Of a stretch of DNA of 64,000 nt, positions 46,749 to 56,313 are shown in pieces. Origin of the DNA: CBDCTM01 sp965222005 (lineage in GTDB: Bacteria > Bacteroidota > Bacteroidia > Chitinophagales > Saprospiraceae); the NCBI GenBank assembly GCA_965222005.1, contig OZ244935.1:1178001-1242000 (forward strand). Reading direction: 5' to 3'. The notes below the pieces were generated by a model. The model made no database searches, was not told the DNA's origin, and worked only from the letters and a program-made list of their open reading frames with translations. How positions within the stretch are numbered: position 1 is the first letter of the stretch; each line of letters starts with the position of its first letter. Position numbers and translations under genes: made by a program.

Positions 46749-48071
46749 TCAGGAATAATTATCCAGCAGATAGGATCGCAGCAACTCAAATTTTGGCTCA
46801 AGAAAGGTAGCGCACTTAGTTCGTTTCTGCAAAACTGTTAAACGCTCCGGTATTTCTACCGATTGGGCAATGGATGGCTCGATAATGTCCATGAATTTGG
46901 AAGGATGCGCCGTTTCAAGAATAATACCTCTTGCAGAAGGGTTGGCATTCAAATAAGCCGCAAACGCCAAAAAACCCACACTGGCATGTGGATCAAGAAT
47001 ATATTGATACCTATTGTACACCTTTTTGATGGTATTGAGCGTGGCAGTATCAGAAAAAGAATAGCCTGAAACGACCTGATTCAAATGGTTCCACGTGGAA
47101 CGTTCATCGCTTCCGGACTGAAAAAGCTCCAAAAGACGGTAAAAATTAGATGGATTGCCGACATCCATTGCATTACTCAAGGTAGCTTTTGATCGACGAG
47201 GCTGGAAAATGGCGGTCTTCAAATACTGGGGAACTATATCATTGATATTGGTAGCAGCTATGAAATGAGCAAGGGGTAGGCCCATCTTCCAGGCAAACAA
47301 ACCAGCTGTCAAATTACCAAAATTGCCACTCGGCACCGAAAACACCACCGGATTTTGATAATCATCCAACTGCTTAAAGGCTTCAAAGTAGTAAAACGAT
47401 TGAGGGATGAGCCGACCGATATTGATAGAATTGGCTGAACTAAGCCGAAGGTGCTTGTTTAATTCCTTATCCAAAAAGGCGGTTTTTACCAGCGCCTGGC
47501 AATCGTCAAAGGTGCCATTGATTTCAAGAGCACTGATATTGCCACCAAGCGTGGTAAGTTGCTTTTCCTGCAAATCACTCACCTTGCCCGAAGGGTACAA
47601 AATGACTACCCGAATGCCAGGTGTATGTAAAAAACCGGCAGCCACCGCACCGCCCGTATCTCCTGAAGTAGCTACCAAAATTATGAGTTCTGTATCTTCA
47701 TTTCTATTGAAAAACCCCATCAACTGGGCCATGAATCGAGCGCCAAAGTCCTTGAATGCGAGAGATGGGCCATGGAAAAGTTCTAAAATATGTGTGTTTT
47801 GAGAAAGCTTTACCAAAGGTGCCGGAAAATCCAGGGCTTTTTCTACAATCTCTTTCAACTGGCTAGCGGGAATTTCCTGCTGAATTAAAGATTTGCCGAC
47901 CTCAAAAGCAATCTCCTGAAAACTAAAAGAATCCAAATTTTGAATAAAGTTGTCCGGAAGATGTGAAATTTCAGCAGGCATGTACAAACCATTATCCTCC
48001 GGCAAAGCCTTCAATACGGCTTGCTGCAAGGATACAAAGTGGCCAGGGTTTTTAGTACTATAGAGTTTCAT
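46749..48071 (-). CDS. thrC: Threonine synthase
   Basis: PLP enzyme that converts O-phosphohomoserine to threonine. 440 residues. The PLP lysine is in GPSLAFKDFGARFMAQL, the substrate-binding motif is ILVATSGDTGGAVAAGF, and SVPSGNFGNLTAGLFA forms the phosphate-binding loop. It is the last gene of the thrA-thrB-thrC operon, three bases behind thrB. It carries a degenerate parS-like palindrome internally at 47087-47102. Confidence 0.97.
   Translation of the reverse strand: MKLYSTKNPGHFVSLQQAVLKALPEDNGLYMPAEISHLPDNFIQNLDSFSFQEIAFEVGKSLIQQEIPASQLKEIVEKALDFPAPLVKLSQNTHILELFHGPSLAFKDFGARFMAQLMGFFNRNEDTELIILVATSGDTGGAVAAGFLHTPGIRVVILYPSGKVSDLQEKQLTTLGGNISALEINGTFDDCQALVKTAFLDKELNKHLRLSSANSINIGRLIPQSFYYFEAFKQLDDYQNPVVFSVPSGNFGNLTAGLFAWKMGLPLAHFIAATNINDIVPQYLKTAIFQPRRSKATLSNAMDVGNPSNFYRLLELFQSGSDERSTWNHLNQVVSGYSFSDTATLNTIKKVYNRYQYILDPHASVGFLAFAAYLNANPSARGIILETAHPSKFMDIIEPSIAQSVEIPERLTVLQKRTKCATFLEPKFELLRSYLLDNYS
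47087..47102. other. Degenerate parS-like palindrome inside thrC
   Basis: GGTTCCACGTGGAACG is self-complementary over its central 14 bases and keeps the parS core, but has three mismatches to TGTTNCACGTGAAACA. It lies 499 bases from the perfect site. Confidence 0.35.
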
Positions 48072-48074
48072 ACT

Positions 48075-49007
48075 TTACAATAAAACAGCTCCTTGCTGAT
48101 TAATGGTGGATAAAAAAGACTGACTCTCAATTTTTAAATCATCGAAAATGGCTTTCATAGCCTTTGCTGCATTTTCGGCTATCAGGCTATTGTCGCAAAG
48201 CGCAAATATCGATGGGCCGGCACCGCTAATACTACAACCCAGGGCGCCCTCCTTCAGCGCAGCCTGCTTCACATTTGCAAAGCCTGGAATCAACCGGGCT
48301 CGCTGCGGTTCAATGATTACATCCTGCAATGAACGGCTAATCAGGCCAAAATCGGCATTGTACAATCCGGTTACAAGGGCAGCAATATTGCCAGTCTGTT
48401 GAATGCTCTGCTCAAGCGTGACAGTGTCTTTGAGCACGGCCCGGGCATCCTTGGTGAGTACTTCAATCTTTGGATGAATCACACAAACGTACAGCCCTTT
48501 GGGCACAGGAAGGCGATGAATATCAAGCGATTGGTTATCCCTTATCAATACAATACCGCCGATGAGCGAAGCAGCAACGTTATCGGCATGATAAGCTCCA
48601 TCAGCGATTTGTTCGCCCAGCACAGCAAAAGGAAGCAGCTCTCTTTTTGTCAAGGGTCGGCGAAGCAATTCATTGACGGCCATTACCGCAGCTGCAGCAC
48701 TGGCTGCACTGGAACCGAGCCCACTACCGAAGGGCATCTTTTTACGAATTTCCAACTCAATACCCCGATTGGTTTCGCCAAGATGTGTCAATAGGGATTT
48801 AGCAGCTACTCCGGCGGTATTTCTGTCAACATCCAATGGCAGCATTCCTTTTGCTCCGGTAATTTTGGTAATCTTTAATCCCGAGCTTTCCGAAAATCGG
48901 GCAATAATCTCGTCTCCGGGCCTTTCCAATGCCAAACCAAGGACATCATAGCCGCATGCCAAATTGGCCACCGAGGCAGGGGCAAAAACTTTAATTCCTG
49001 TTGACAT
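48075..49007 (-). CDS. thrB: Homoserine kinase
   Basis: GHMP-family kinase that phosphorylates homoserine. 310 residues. The ATP-binding motif is KKMPFGSGLGSSAASAAAAV, the N-terminal motif is FAPASVANLACGYDVLGLAL, and the C-terminal motif is GCSISGAGPSIFALCD. It lies between thrA (36 bases) and thrC (3 bases) in one operon. Confidence 0.97.
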   Translation of the reverse strand: MSTGIKVFAPASVANLACGYDVLGLALERPGDEIIARFSESSGLKITKITGAKGMLPLDVDRNTAGVAAKSLLTHLGETNRGIELEIRKKMPFGSGLGSSAASAAAAVMAVNELLRRPLTKRELLPFAVLGEQIADGAYHADNVAASLIGGIVLIRDNQSLDIHRLPVPKGLYVCVIHPKIEVLTKDARAVLKDTVTLEQSIQQTGNIAALVTGLYNADFGLISRSLQDVIIEPQRARLIPGFANVKQAALKEGALGCSISGAGPSIFALCDNSLIAENAAKAMKAIFDDLKIESQSFLSTINQQGAVLL

Positions 49008-49043
49008 TATGATGCAAATTACTGATAACCAGTGTTTTATGTA

Positions 49044-51500
49044 TTAAAATAAAAAATTACCAATACTTATGATCTCGGCAAACACGCCTGCTGCAGTCAC
49101 CTCGGCTCCGGCTCCTGGTCCGCGAATTACGAGCGGCCGATCTTTGTAACGTTCCGTGGTAAATACGATCATATTATCACTGCCACTGAGATTGTAGAAG
49201 GGATGATCGGCTTCCACTTTGGCCAAGCCGATATCGGCTTGGCCGTTTTCCATCTTTGCAATCATTCTCAGGGCTTTGTTTTCAGCAGAAGCAGCTTCGA
49301 GCAAGGCATCAAAGTGAGCATCCTGTTTTTTTATTTCTTTAAAAAACTCGACTACAGAAGCTGCATTTTCACAACTTTCAGGCAAAATATGAGTTACTTT
49401 CACATCTTCTGCTTCTAAAGGATAACCAATTTCGCGGGCCAATATAATGAGCTTGCGCCGAACATCAATTCCCAGCAGATCAATTCTGGGATCGGGTTCG
49501 GTGAGTCCGAGTTCTTTTGCCTGGCTAATCACCTCGCTAAATTTTTTACTGCCATCAAAGGAATTGAAGATAAAAGACAAAGAACCAGAAAGCACCCCTT
49601 CTATTTTGAGGATTTGATCTCCGCTATTGATGAGATCATTTAGCGTGCTGAGCACGGGCAGCCCTGCGCCAACATTGGTTTCGTAGCGAAACTGAACGCC
49701 CCGCTTTTTAGCCATGGTTTTAAGGCGCTGGTAGCGCAGAAAAGGAGCAGAAGCAGCAATTTTGTTGGGCGTGGAGATAGAAATACTGGCATCGAGGATA
49801 GTTTCATAAAAAGAGGAGACGCTTTGGTCAGCAGTGTTGTCGATAAAGATGGTATTGGATAAATTCATTTCTTTCATCCGGCTGACAAAAGCAGCAATAT
49901 TGGAGGCTTCCGGCGATTGATCGAGTGTGTTTTTCCAGTCATTCCAATCCATTCCGTTTTCATCAAACACCATTTTGCGGCTATTGGTCAGTCCGATCAG
50001 TTTGAGTTCAAGAGACCGTTTTTCTTTTAAAAAGGCCGCCTGCGCACAAATTTGTCGAATCAGTGTGCTACCAATCAATCCAGCACCTACCATAAACAGG
50101 TGAAGCTCCTTGGTATCTGACAAAAAGAAGGCATCGTGTAGCGCATTGAGTGCTTTGCGCTCATCCGATCCTTCAATGACTACTGAAATATTTAGTTCCG
50201 ATGATCCTTGTGCAATAGCAATACAATTGACGCCGTTTTTGCCCAATGCCTGAAACATCCGACCCGCGATACCCGGCTGATAGCGCATATTCTCTCCAAT
50301 GGCAGCTACCACACTCAGATTTTCTTCTACTTTTAAAGGTTCTATGAACTTTGATTGCATCTCATACTCAAAAGCCTGCCCAATTACCTGCTTTGCTTCT
50401 TGTGCATTTTCCGGCTGAATAGCAAAGCTTATACTGTGCTCCGACGATCCCTGTGTAATGAGAATAATATTGATATTGGCCTGGGCAAGGCTGCCAAAGA
50501 GGCGGCCCGCAATGCCGGGTACACCAAACATACCGCTCCCTTGCAAAGTGAGTAGGGCTATGTGGCTGATGGAGGATATCCCTTTTACAGGATGGCCGTT
50601 GGCATGACTTTCTGTGGAAATGTGCGTGCCTTCAAAACCAGGATTGAACGTATTTTTTATGCGCAATGGAATGCCAAGCGAAAGAGCAGGCTGAAGCGTG
50701 GGTGGATAAATGACCTTTGCTCCAAAGTGAGACATCTCCATAGCTTCGGCAAACGACATTTGGCCAATAGTGAAAGCTTTGCTGACCTTGCGCGGATCGG
50801 CAGTAAGGACGCCATCAACATCCGTCCAGATTTCGATGAGCTGTGCCTGAAGTCCGGCTGCCAGGAGCGCAGCCGTGTAATCGCTTCCACCCCGGCCCAG
50901 GGTGGTTGTGAGTCCTTCGGAAGATGAAGCAATGAAGCCCGTAACTATCTGAATGTCAGCGGATTGTGCATAATGATTGCGAATGTTTTGGTAGGAAGTT
51001 TCAAAATCTACTTTGGCAGTGCCGAAGCTGCAATCGGTTTTGATAATTTGACGAGCATCCAGGTAAGCTGCCAGGATACCCCGCTGCTTTAGCACATGAG
51101 AAATGATAAAGGCAGAGTTGCGCTCTCCAAAACTAAGTACATAATCCATCGTTCGTGGTGAAGCCTCTTGTACCAGCAAAATACCATATAAGAGGTTCTT
51201 TAAAACAGTGTGGTTTTCTTTCAATTCTTTAAGAACCGGAGCAGCAGCGCTTTTTGGCAGCAGTGATTGAACCGCCTCCGTGTGACGTTGGCTAAACTCA
51301 TCAAATTGGCGTAGGTAAGATTGATCGCCGCTGGCTGCCAGTTGGCTCATGGATATGAGGCTGTCTGTGATCCCGCCAAAAGCAGAAAAGACGACGGTAA
51401 ATTTTTCACCTTTTGAATAGTAATCTGAAAGGATGTCAATCACTTGCCTGATTCGTTCGGGCCTGGCTACTGAAGAGCCTCCAAATTTCAAAACCTTCAT
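49044..51500 (-). CDS. thrA: Bifunctional aspartokinase/homoserine dehydrogenase
   Basis: 818 residues with two enzymes of the threonine pathway fused. The aspartokinase domain (1 to about 290) has MKVLKFGGSSVA and TTLGRGGSDYTAALLAAG. Two ACT domains (about 310-455; SGMFGVPGIAGRLFG, AIGENMRYQPGIAGRMF) bind the threonine effector. The homoserine dehydrogenase domain (about 465-818) has an NAD(P) fold at LFMVGAGLIGSTLI and catalytic region TNVGAGLPVLSTLNDLINSG. It is the first gene of thrABC. A hairpin with a T-tract precedes it. Confidence 0.97.
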   Translation of the reverse strand: MKVLKFGGSSVARPERIRQVIDILSDYYSKGEKFTVVFSAFGGITDSLISMSQLAASGDQSYLRQFDEFSQRHTEAVQSLLPKSAAAPVLKELKENHTVLKNLLYGILLVQEASPRTMDYVLSFGERNSAFIISHVLKQRGILAAYLDARQIIKTDCSFGTAKVDFETSYQNIRNHYAQSADIQIVTGFIASSSEGLTTTLGRGGSDYTAALLAAGLQAQLIEIWTDVDGVLTADPRKVSKAFTIGQMSFAEAMEMSHFGAKVIYPPTLQPALSLGIPLRIKNTFNPGFEGTHISTESHANGHPVKGISSISHIALLTLQGSGMFGVPGIAGRLFGSLAQANINIILITQGSSEHSISFAIQPENAQEAKQVIGQAFEYEMQSKFIEPLKVEENLSVVAAIGENMRYQPGIAGRMFQALGKNGVNCIAIAQGSSELNISVVIEGSDERKALNALHDAFFLSDTKELHLFMVGAGLIGSTLIRQICAQAAFLKEKRSLELKLIGLTNSRKMVFDENGMDWNDWKNTLDQSPEASNIAAFVSRMKEMNLSNTIFIDNTADQSVSSFYETILDASISISTPNKIAASAPFLRYQRLKTMAKKRGVQFRYETNVGAGLPVLSTLNDLINSGDQILKIEGVLSGSLSFIFNSFDGSKKFSEVISQAKELGLTEPDPRIDLLGIDVRRKLIILAREIGYPLEAEDVKVTHILPESCENAASVVEFFKEIKKQDAHFDALLEAASAENKALRMIAKMENGQADIGLAKVEADHPFYNLSGSDNMIVFTTERYKDRPLVIRGPGAGAEVTAAGVFAEIISIGNFLF

Positions 51501-51534
51501 TGCTAAAACCGGTTTGAGAGCTTACTAAAATAGC

Positions 51535-51572
51535 AAAAAAAAAACAGGTGTTCAGTAGTAGCGACACACCAG
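51535..51572 (-). terminator. Terminator after ybeY or attenuator before thrA
   Basis: Read on the minus strand, GGTGT and ACACC arms (51566-51570 and 51547-51551) form a stem. A T run of ten bases follows (complement of 51535-51544), 35 bases before the thrA ATG. It lies between ybeY and thrA on the same strand, so it could end the ybeY transcript. No threonine-rich leader peptide is visible in the short gap. Confidence 0.55.
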
Positions 51573-51594
51573 ATATTAAATAAAAAAGCAATTA

Positions 51595-52056
51595 TTAATC
51601 GCTGATTATCAGCGCATTAAGCTGGTTTAGGTAATAATCTTCCTGAGCGGTCATGCGATCTTTATCAGCGCTTGTTTTATCGTTGTATCCGAGTAGGTGC
51701 AACAGCCCGTGGATCATTACCCGGTGCAGCTCTTGGTCGAATGTAACCCGGTATTTTTCAGCGTTTTCCGAGACTCTCTCCACGCTAATGTAGATATCCC
51801 CTTCGAGCGGATTTTCGGCATAGGGAAAAGTGATAACGTCGGTCAGGGTATCATGTTTCAAATAGGTGACGTTGATTTGATGTAGAAAGGAATCATTGCA
51901 AAAGATAAAATTGACACAAGCGGGAAGACCTCCTTCTGTGTGGATGGCCTGGCAAATCCAGATGACAAGGGTGGTCGAATGATGTAGCGTAAAGTCAGTG
52001 GGAGCTTGTTCGGAATAAAAATGGATAGGTTCGTCAGGCAGATGCTGAGAGCTCAT
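51595..52056 (-). CDS. ybeY: Endoribonuclease YbeY (rRNA maturation factor)
   Basis: 153 residues. The metal-binding motif is HGLLHLLGYNDKTSADKDRM, with three metal His expected in the H-x3-H-x5-(H/D) series; the third position is Asp rather than His. The preceding strand TDVITFPYAENPLEGDIYIS is the conserved core. It processes 16S rRNA ends with the small subunit. Its start overlaps the stop of the HATPase gene as ATGA (52053-52056). Confidence 0.93.
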   Translation of the reverse strand: MSSQHLPDEPIHFYSEQAPTDFTLHHSTTLVIWICQAIHTEGGLPACVNFIFCNDSFLHQINVTYLKHDTLTDVITFPYAENPLEGDIYISVERVSENAEKYRVTFDQELHRVMIHGLLHLLGYNDKTSADKDRMTAQEDYYLNQLNALIISD

Positions 52057-52457
52057 ATATTAAACTGGATTTGAACAGTTCTGCCATCATCTGTAAAAAG
52101 GAGCTTGTCGGAGAGCTGCTTCATCAAAAAAACACCTCTGCCGCCTACTTTCAGGATGTTTTCGGGAGTAGTAGGGTCCGGCAGTTTGTCGAAATCAAAG
52201 CCGCAACCTTCATCAGACACAGAAAAGGCAAGGCAGCTTTTTTTCTTTTGGAGCTGCACCTTCACAAATTTGCTTTCATCATTGGAATTGCCGTGAATAA
52301 TGGCATTGGTAACAGCTTCGGTGAGTGAAATGAGAATATTGCCATAAATCTCGGGATTGAGGCCATATCTTTCGAAAACCGTTTCGACAAACGGTTCTAT
52401 CTTAGCAACATTCTTTGGATTCGATGACAGTTTAAGCATGTTGTGTTGTTTGCTCAT
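52053..52457 (-). CDS. HATPase-domain anti-sigma-factor-like protein (RsbW type)
   Basis: 134 residues of a Bergerat-fold ATP-binding domain. N-box: LISLTEAVTNAIIHGN; G1: DEGCGFDFDKLPDP; G2: GGRGVFLMKQLSD. Proteins of this type bind sigma factors or antagonists in partner switching, opposed by PP2C phosphatases such as the one at 33 kb. An earlier ATG at 52517 is in frame, but the first 20 residues look unlike the family, so the start at MSKQHNMLKL is used. It overlaps ybeY and follows the DUF4175 gene, forming a three-gene operon. Confidence 0.85.
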   Translation of the reverse strand: MSKQHNMLKLSSNPKNVAKIEPFVETVFERYGLNPEIYGNILISLTEAVTNAIIHGNSNDESKFVKVQLQKKKSCLAFSVSDEGCGFDFDKLPDPTTPENILKVGGRGVFLMKQLSDKLLFTDDGRTVQIQFNI

Positions 52458-52547
52458 TTTAAGCATTCTAATGGGCATAACATCCATAAAAAGGATGTGT
52501 AATTTTACGGAAAACAAACAACTTTGTTTGACTTTAGTTCCTACTTA

Positions 52548-55500
52548 CTATTGTTTGAGCGATTTAAAGTATTCCTCGACAAGGAATTTGTAATAGGGTT
52601 TCAGAGCCGGCGAAACGGATTTGTACATATCAATTTCGGCCTCTCTCTTTTTGATATATTCTTCGAGCGAAGGAGGCATTTTTCTTTCTTTTTCTCCAGC
52701 CGCTTCTGATTTCCGCTTGTTGTCGTATTCCCGTTCACGGTCCGCTTTCTCTGCTTCGAGCAAGCGGGTGAGGATTTCCTGCTGGCGTTTGAGTGTTTCG
52801 TTATTGAGGCGCTTGTTGACCAAATCGGTTTCCACCTTATTCATCTGATCAATGATTTCCTGCAACTCTTTCGAGCCTTTGCCCTGCTGCTGTTTTTCCT
52901 GCTGCAATTCGCGCAGCGCCTTGCGCAAAGCGGCTTGTTTGGCAGCCATTTGCGCAAATTCTTTACTGGAACCCATCTTTTGTCCCTTCTGCATGGCTTC
53001 CTTCATTTGCTTCATCTGATTGCCGAGCTGTTGTTGGGCATTGGTGATTTTATCCTTGGGTACGCTGCCTTTGCCCCCTTTACCGCCGGGCTTGTTGCAC
53101 ATTTGGCTTCCAGGCATCGAATTGGCCATTTGCTGCTGCATTTGCTCCAGCACCTCACTGAGCATCAGAGCCAGGTCGTTTACATTTTTCATGACCTTTT
53201 GCTGATTCACCCCTGCCTGCGGCTTTTTCCGTTCCTCCAGCTGATCAATGCCATCCTTCATGTTTTTCTTGATTTCAGTGACCTTTTCGGTAACAAAAGA
53301 CTCGATCTGAAAGACTCGCTTGGCCAGGGCCTGAAGGCTGTCTTCGATGATTTTGAAATCGTCTTTCAGCTTGTATTGATCTTGTACCAGATCTACATAA
53401 CGAGGAGTATTGACGTTAGCGTTGGCAATAATATCCATCAAGTCTTCCTGATCGAAAGACATGTTGACCAGATTTTCAAGCAATTGGCGCATGGCATCCA
53501 TATCTTCCTGCATTTGCTCCATACTGGCCGATTGCATTTGCTGGGCCATGTCTTGAGCCATTTTCTTCATTTTTTGAGCAGCGCTTTTCTGAGATTTGGA
53601 CGCTTTTTTGTTTTGCTGCTGCTGGAGCTGTTCCTTACTTTGCTGAAGGTCTTGGTCGATGTCTTCCATTTGTTCCTGCGAATCGCCCATGTCTTTTGGG
53701 TTTTCCAGTTCTTTGTTCTTTTGCTCTATCTCCTCCATTTTGTCCTGTATTTTATCAAATTTTTCATTGATCTCCTCTTGTTTTTTCTCCAAGTCCTTCT
53801 GCTCTTGGTTGCTGTTTTCCTGTTCTGTTTCTTCACTCAGTTGTTCTTGCTCTTCGGCTAATTCTTCGAGCTTCTCAATTTGCTGTTGCATTTCGTACTC
53901 CAGTTCCAGTTGTTTGAACAATTCGAGCATGCGATCGAGTTCTTTTTCCAGCTCTTCGTCACTCATTTCCATTTCCTCCATCATTTCCAGCGCCCCGTCT
54001 TTTTCAAGTTTTTGCATCAACTCTTCGATTTGCTCCATCAGTTCTTTCATCTCATCGCTCATCAGCTCTTCAAAGAGTTGCTGCAATTGTTCCTGCTTCT
54101 CCATGATGTCCTCCTTCGGATTGGCAAATTCTTCTTGATTTTTGAGGTTTTCCTCAAAATTTTGCTTTGCCTGTTCCATTTGTTTTTCCAGCTCTTTTTG
54201 GCGTTCGAGCAATTTCTCAAACTCCTTGCGCGTCTGCCAATCCACTTCTTTTTGCTGAAGCAACTTTTCCCGAAGCTTCTTCATGTCTTCCTGAATCTTT
54301 CTGGATTCGATCAGCGATTGCTGCAAATCCTTTTTGATATCATCATTATTTTTGGAAGCTTGCTCCTCGTATTCTTCAACCGTTGGCTTTTCGTAGATCA
54401 TAAGATTCGTGCGAGCCGATTTGCTACCATTTACTGCATCATTGTCGAAAACTTCAAAATAATAAGCGACTTCATCGCCAGGCTTTAGGTCCAATTCATT
54501 TACATCCCAAGTATAGTCGTATTGGGTTTGCTTGCCTTGCGGATCGGCAAGGTTGATGCTCTGGAGCGGCCCCTGAGCACCCTTGTTGGGCGTAATCCGA
54601 TAGTTGAATGAAAGGCTCCTCAGGCCATAGTCATCGGAAGCATCCCCTACAAAAAAGAGCAATTTGGCGTCGGTACTATCCACAAACTTCTCTGCGCGAA
54701 TGGTTGGGTAAAGGTCAGGAATTACTGAAATGGAATAACTTACTGAATCAGCTTTGGGCAGGTGAGCATTGGAGATAAAAATGCGGTACAATTCATCACG
54801 CAGGGCCCTCCGCTCACTGGAAAATAGCTCATTATCAATGCGTTTTGCCGAAACGGTTTCCTGCTGGCCGGAAAAATGCAAGACGATGTCATCCGTATTG
54901 GAAGCATTAAAAATCCAGCTCAGATTAGTGCCTGCCGGCACAACGATATCACCAATGTTGGCAAGCTTTTCATCCTTTCTGGCTGTGTATGCCGGATAGT
55001 CCAGCTCAAGATCGAAACCCAAAATGTTGGGTTTTTTTAGTACATCCAGTTGATATTCTTTTGAATGGACATTGGAAGAGAAAAGCTTAAAATCAGTAGT
55101 TTTTTGAACATTGCTAAACTGGTAGGTAAACCGATTGGGCGCCTGTTTTGTCAGGCGGTATTGATAGTCATCAATGTCGATGAACACCTCATTGGGTAAT
55201 ACTTCCCCATCCACAGTCACATCCAGCAAGAAATTTTCGAATTGAACGACAGTCAACTCATCATTGGTGACGGTAAACATGAAAGGAGCAGGCCGGTCGA
55301 ATTCCGTACTATTATTGATGAGTCGTCGCGTACTGTCCTGGATGATAGAAGGAGCGGCAAAGAGGATGATAAACAATAATAGCAATGGTGGCAAAGCATA
55401 GCGAAGGTATTTGCGATTTTGGCCAAGATTAATAGCTGACCGAAAAGGCACGAGCTTAATATCTTCCGTCTTTTGGTCGATGGAAGCATCGATCAAAGCA

Positions 55501-55877
55501 AGCTGGTTGGTGCCGCTTTGTTTTTTAAGCTGCAAAACATTGAGCAACTTATCTTTTACATTTTGAAAATGCTCACCAATGATGTGAGCAGCCTGCTCGT
55601 GAGAAAACAATTTACCCAGGCGGAAGTAGTGTAGTAAGGGGATGGCTACCCAAAACAGCAAGGCCAGACCACTGCATGCCACGAAACCAAACAATAACAA
55701 CTTCCGCATACCCGTGCCGAAATAGAAATAATGCTCCAGCAAGGTCATAGCAATAAAAAGCGCCAAAATCAAAGCGGTGGCATAAAGAGCACCTCGAATG
55801 ATTTGATTGAGATAATATTTACGGATGAATCGATCGAGTTTTGCTATCAGAAAGGAGTAATTATCGTTCGCTGCCAT
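52548..55877 (-). CDS. DUF4175-family membrane protein with long coiled coil
   Basis: 1,109 residues. Three transmembrane segments at about 28-46, 57-83 and 159-176 anchor the N-terminus. A periplasmic beta-rich part (about 180-500; YPTIRAEKFVDSTDAKLLFF) follows. From about 520 to 1,050 the sequence is almost entirely Glu, Gln, Lys, Met and Leu, a long coiled coil with repeats such as EELMQKLEKDGALEMMEE. A basic C-terminal helix closes it. Family members are widespread in Bacteroidota with no assigned activity. It is the first gene of an operon with the HATPase and ybeY genes. Confidence 0.88.
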   Translation of the reverse strand: MAANDNYSFLIAKLDRFIRKYYLNQIIRGALYATALILALFIAMTLLEHYFYFGTGMRKLLLFGFVACSGLALLFWVAIPLLHYFRLGKLFSHEQAAHIIGEHFQNVKDKLLNVLQLKKQSGTNQLALIDASIDQKTEDIKLVPFRSAINLGQNRKYLRYALPPLLLLFIILFAAPSIIQDSTRRLINNSTEFDRPAPFMFTVTNDELTVVQFENFLLDVTVDGEVLPNEVFIDIDDYQYRLTKQAPNRFTYQFSNVQKTTDFKLFSSNVHSKEYQLDVLKKPNILGFDLELDYPAYTARKDEKLANIGDIVVPAGTNLSWIFNASNTDDIVLHFSGQQETVSAKRIDNELFSSERRALRDELYRIFISNAHLPKADSVSYSISVIPDLYPTIRAEKFVDSTDAKLLFFVGDASDDYGLRSLSFNYRITPNKGAQGPLQSINLADPQGKQTQYDYTWDVNELDLKPGDEVAYYFEVFDNDAVNGSKSARTNLMIYEKPTVEEYEEQASKNNDDIKKDLQQSLIESRKIQEDMKKLREKLLQQKEVDWQTRKEFEKLLERQKELEKQMEQAKQNFEENLKNQEEFANPKEDIMEKQEQLQQLFEELMSDEMKELMEQIEELMQKLEKDGALEMMEEMEMSDEELEKELDRMLELFKQLELEYEMQQQIEKLEELAEEQEQLSEETEQENSNQEQKDLEKKQEEINEKFDKIQDKMEEIEQKNKELENPKDMGDSQEQMEDIDQDLQQSKEQLQQQQNKKASKSQKSAAQKMKKMAQDMAQQMQSASMEQMQEDMDAMRQLLENLVNMSFDQEDLMDIIANANVNTPRYVDLVQDQYKLKDDFKIIEDSLQALAKRVFQIESFVTEKVTEIKKNMKDGIDQLEERKKPQAGVNQQKVMKNVNDLALMLSEVLEQMQQQMANSMPGSQMCNKPGGKGGKGSVPKDKITNAQQQLGNQMKQMKEAMQKGQKMGSSKEFAQMAAKQAALRKALRELQQEKQQQGKGSKELQEIIDQMNKVETDLVNKRLNNETLKRQQEILTRLLEAEKADREREYDNKRKSEAAGEKERKMPPSLEEYIKKREAEIDMYKSVSPALKPYYKFLVEEYFKSLKQ

Positions 55878-56313
55878 TAGAAAAGGTTTTCTGTCGAATC
55901 CTCAAAAAATAATGTAAAAAGCACCATTAAGTAATGATCAAATAATAACTTCACGATTTGTCTCTGATCTTTTGCCGCCATACTTCGTTATTTTTTGCTT
56001 AAATAGCTCGCTATTCGCTCAAAAAATGCCTCGCCTGACGACAAAATCTCAATCCCAAATCAATAACTTATTAATTGGCCATTACTAAGTACGCTTGGGT
56101 AGTATGGGAGGTTGCTCATAAGTACCTGAAAATTGTGTGTGTTTACATCAAGCACCAAACAGGAAAAATAAGGGAACAGCAAGTCAAAATCAAGAGCGGG
56201 GCTATTAAAGATTCGTTAAAGGTAGAAAAGCAGACAATTTCAACACGGGTATGTTTTGTGTTATTGGCGCCGCCAGGCAATAATGTCCACATCTCTTATA
56301 GCACAAACGAGCC
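55878..56313. other. Intergenic region, no gene seen
   Basis: 436 bases between the DUF4175 gene and rnhB. No convincing open reading frame, tRNA or hairpin was found. The part at 55945-56050 has a character I remember from intergenic repeats in other Bacteroidota genomes (AGCTCGCTATTCGCTC and surrounding), but only one copy is in the window. Confidence 0.4.

Noticed and set aside
52936..54488. Large plus-strand open frames opposite the DUF4175 gene
   Set aside because: They are antisense shadows. The Glu/Gln/Lys-rich coiled coil on the minus strand gives Leu/Phe/Ser-rich antisense frames.
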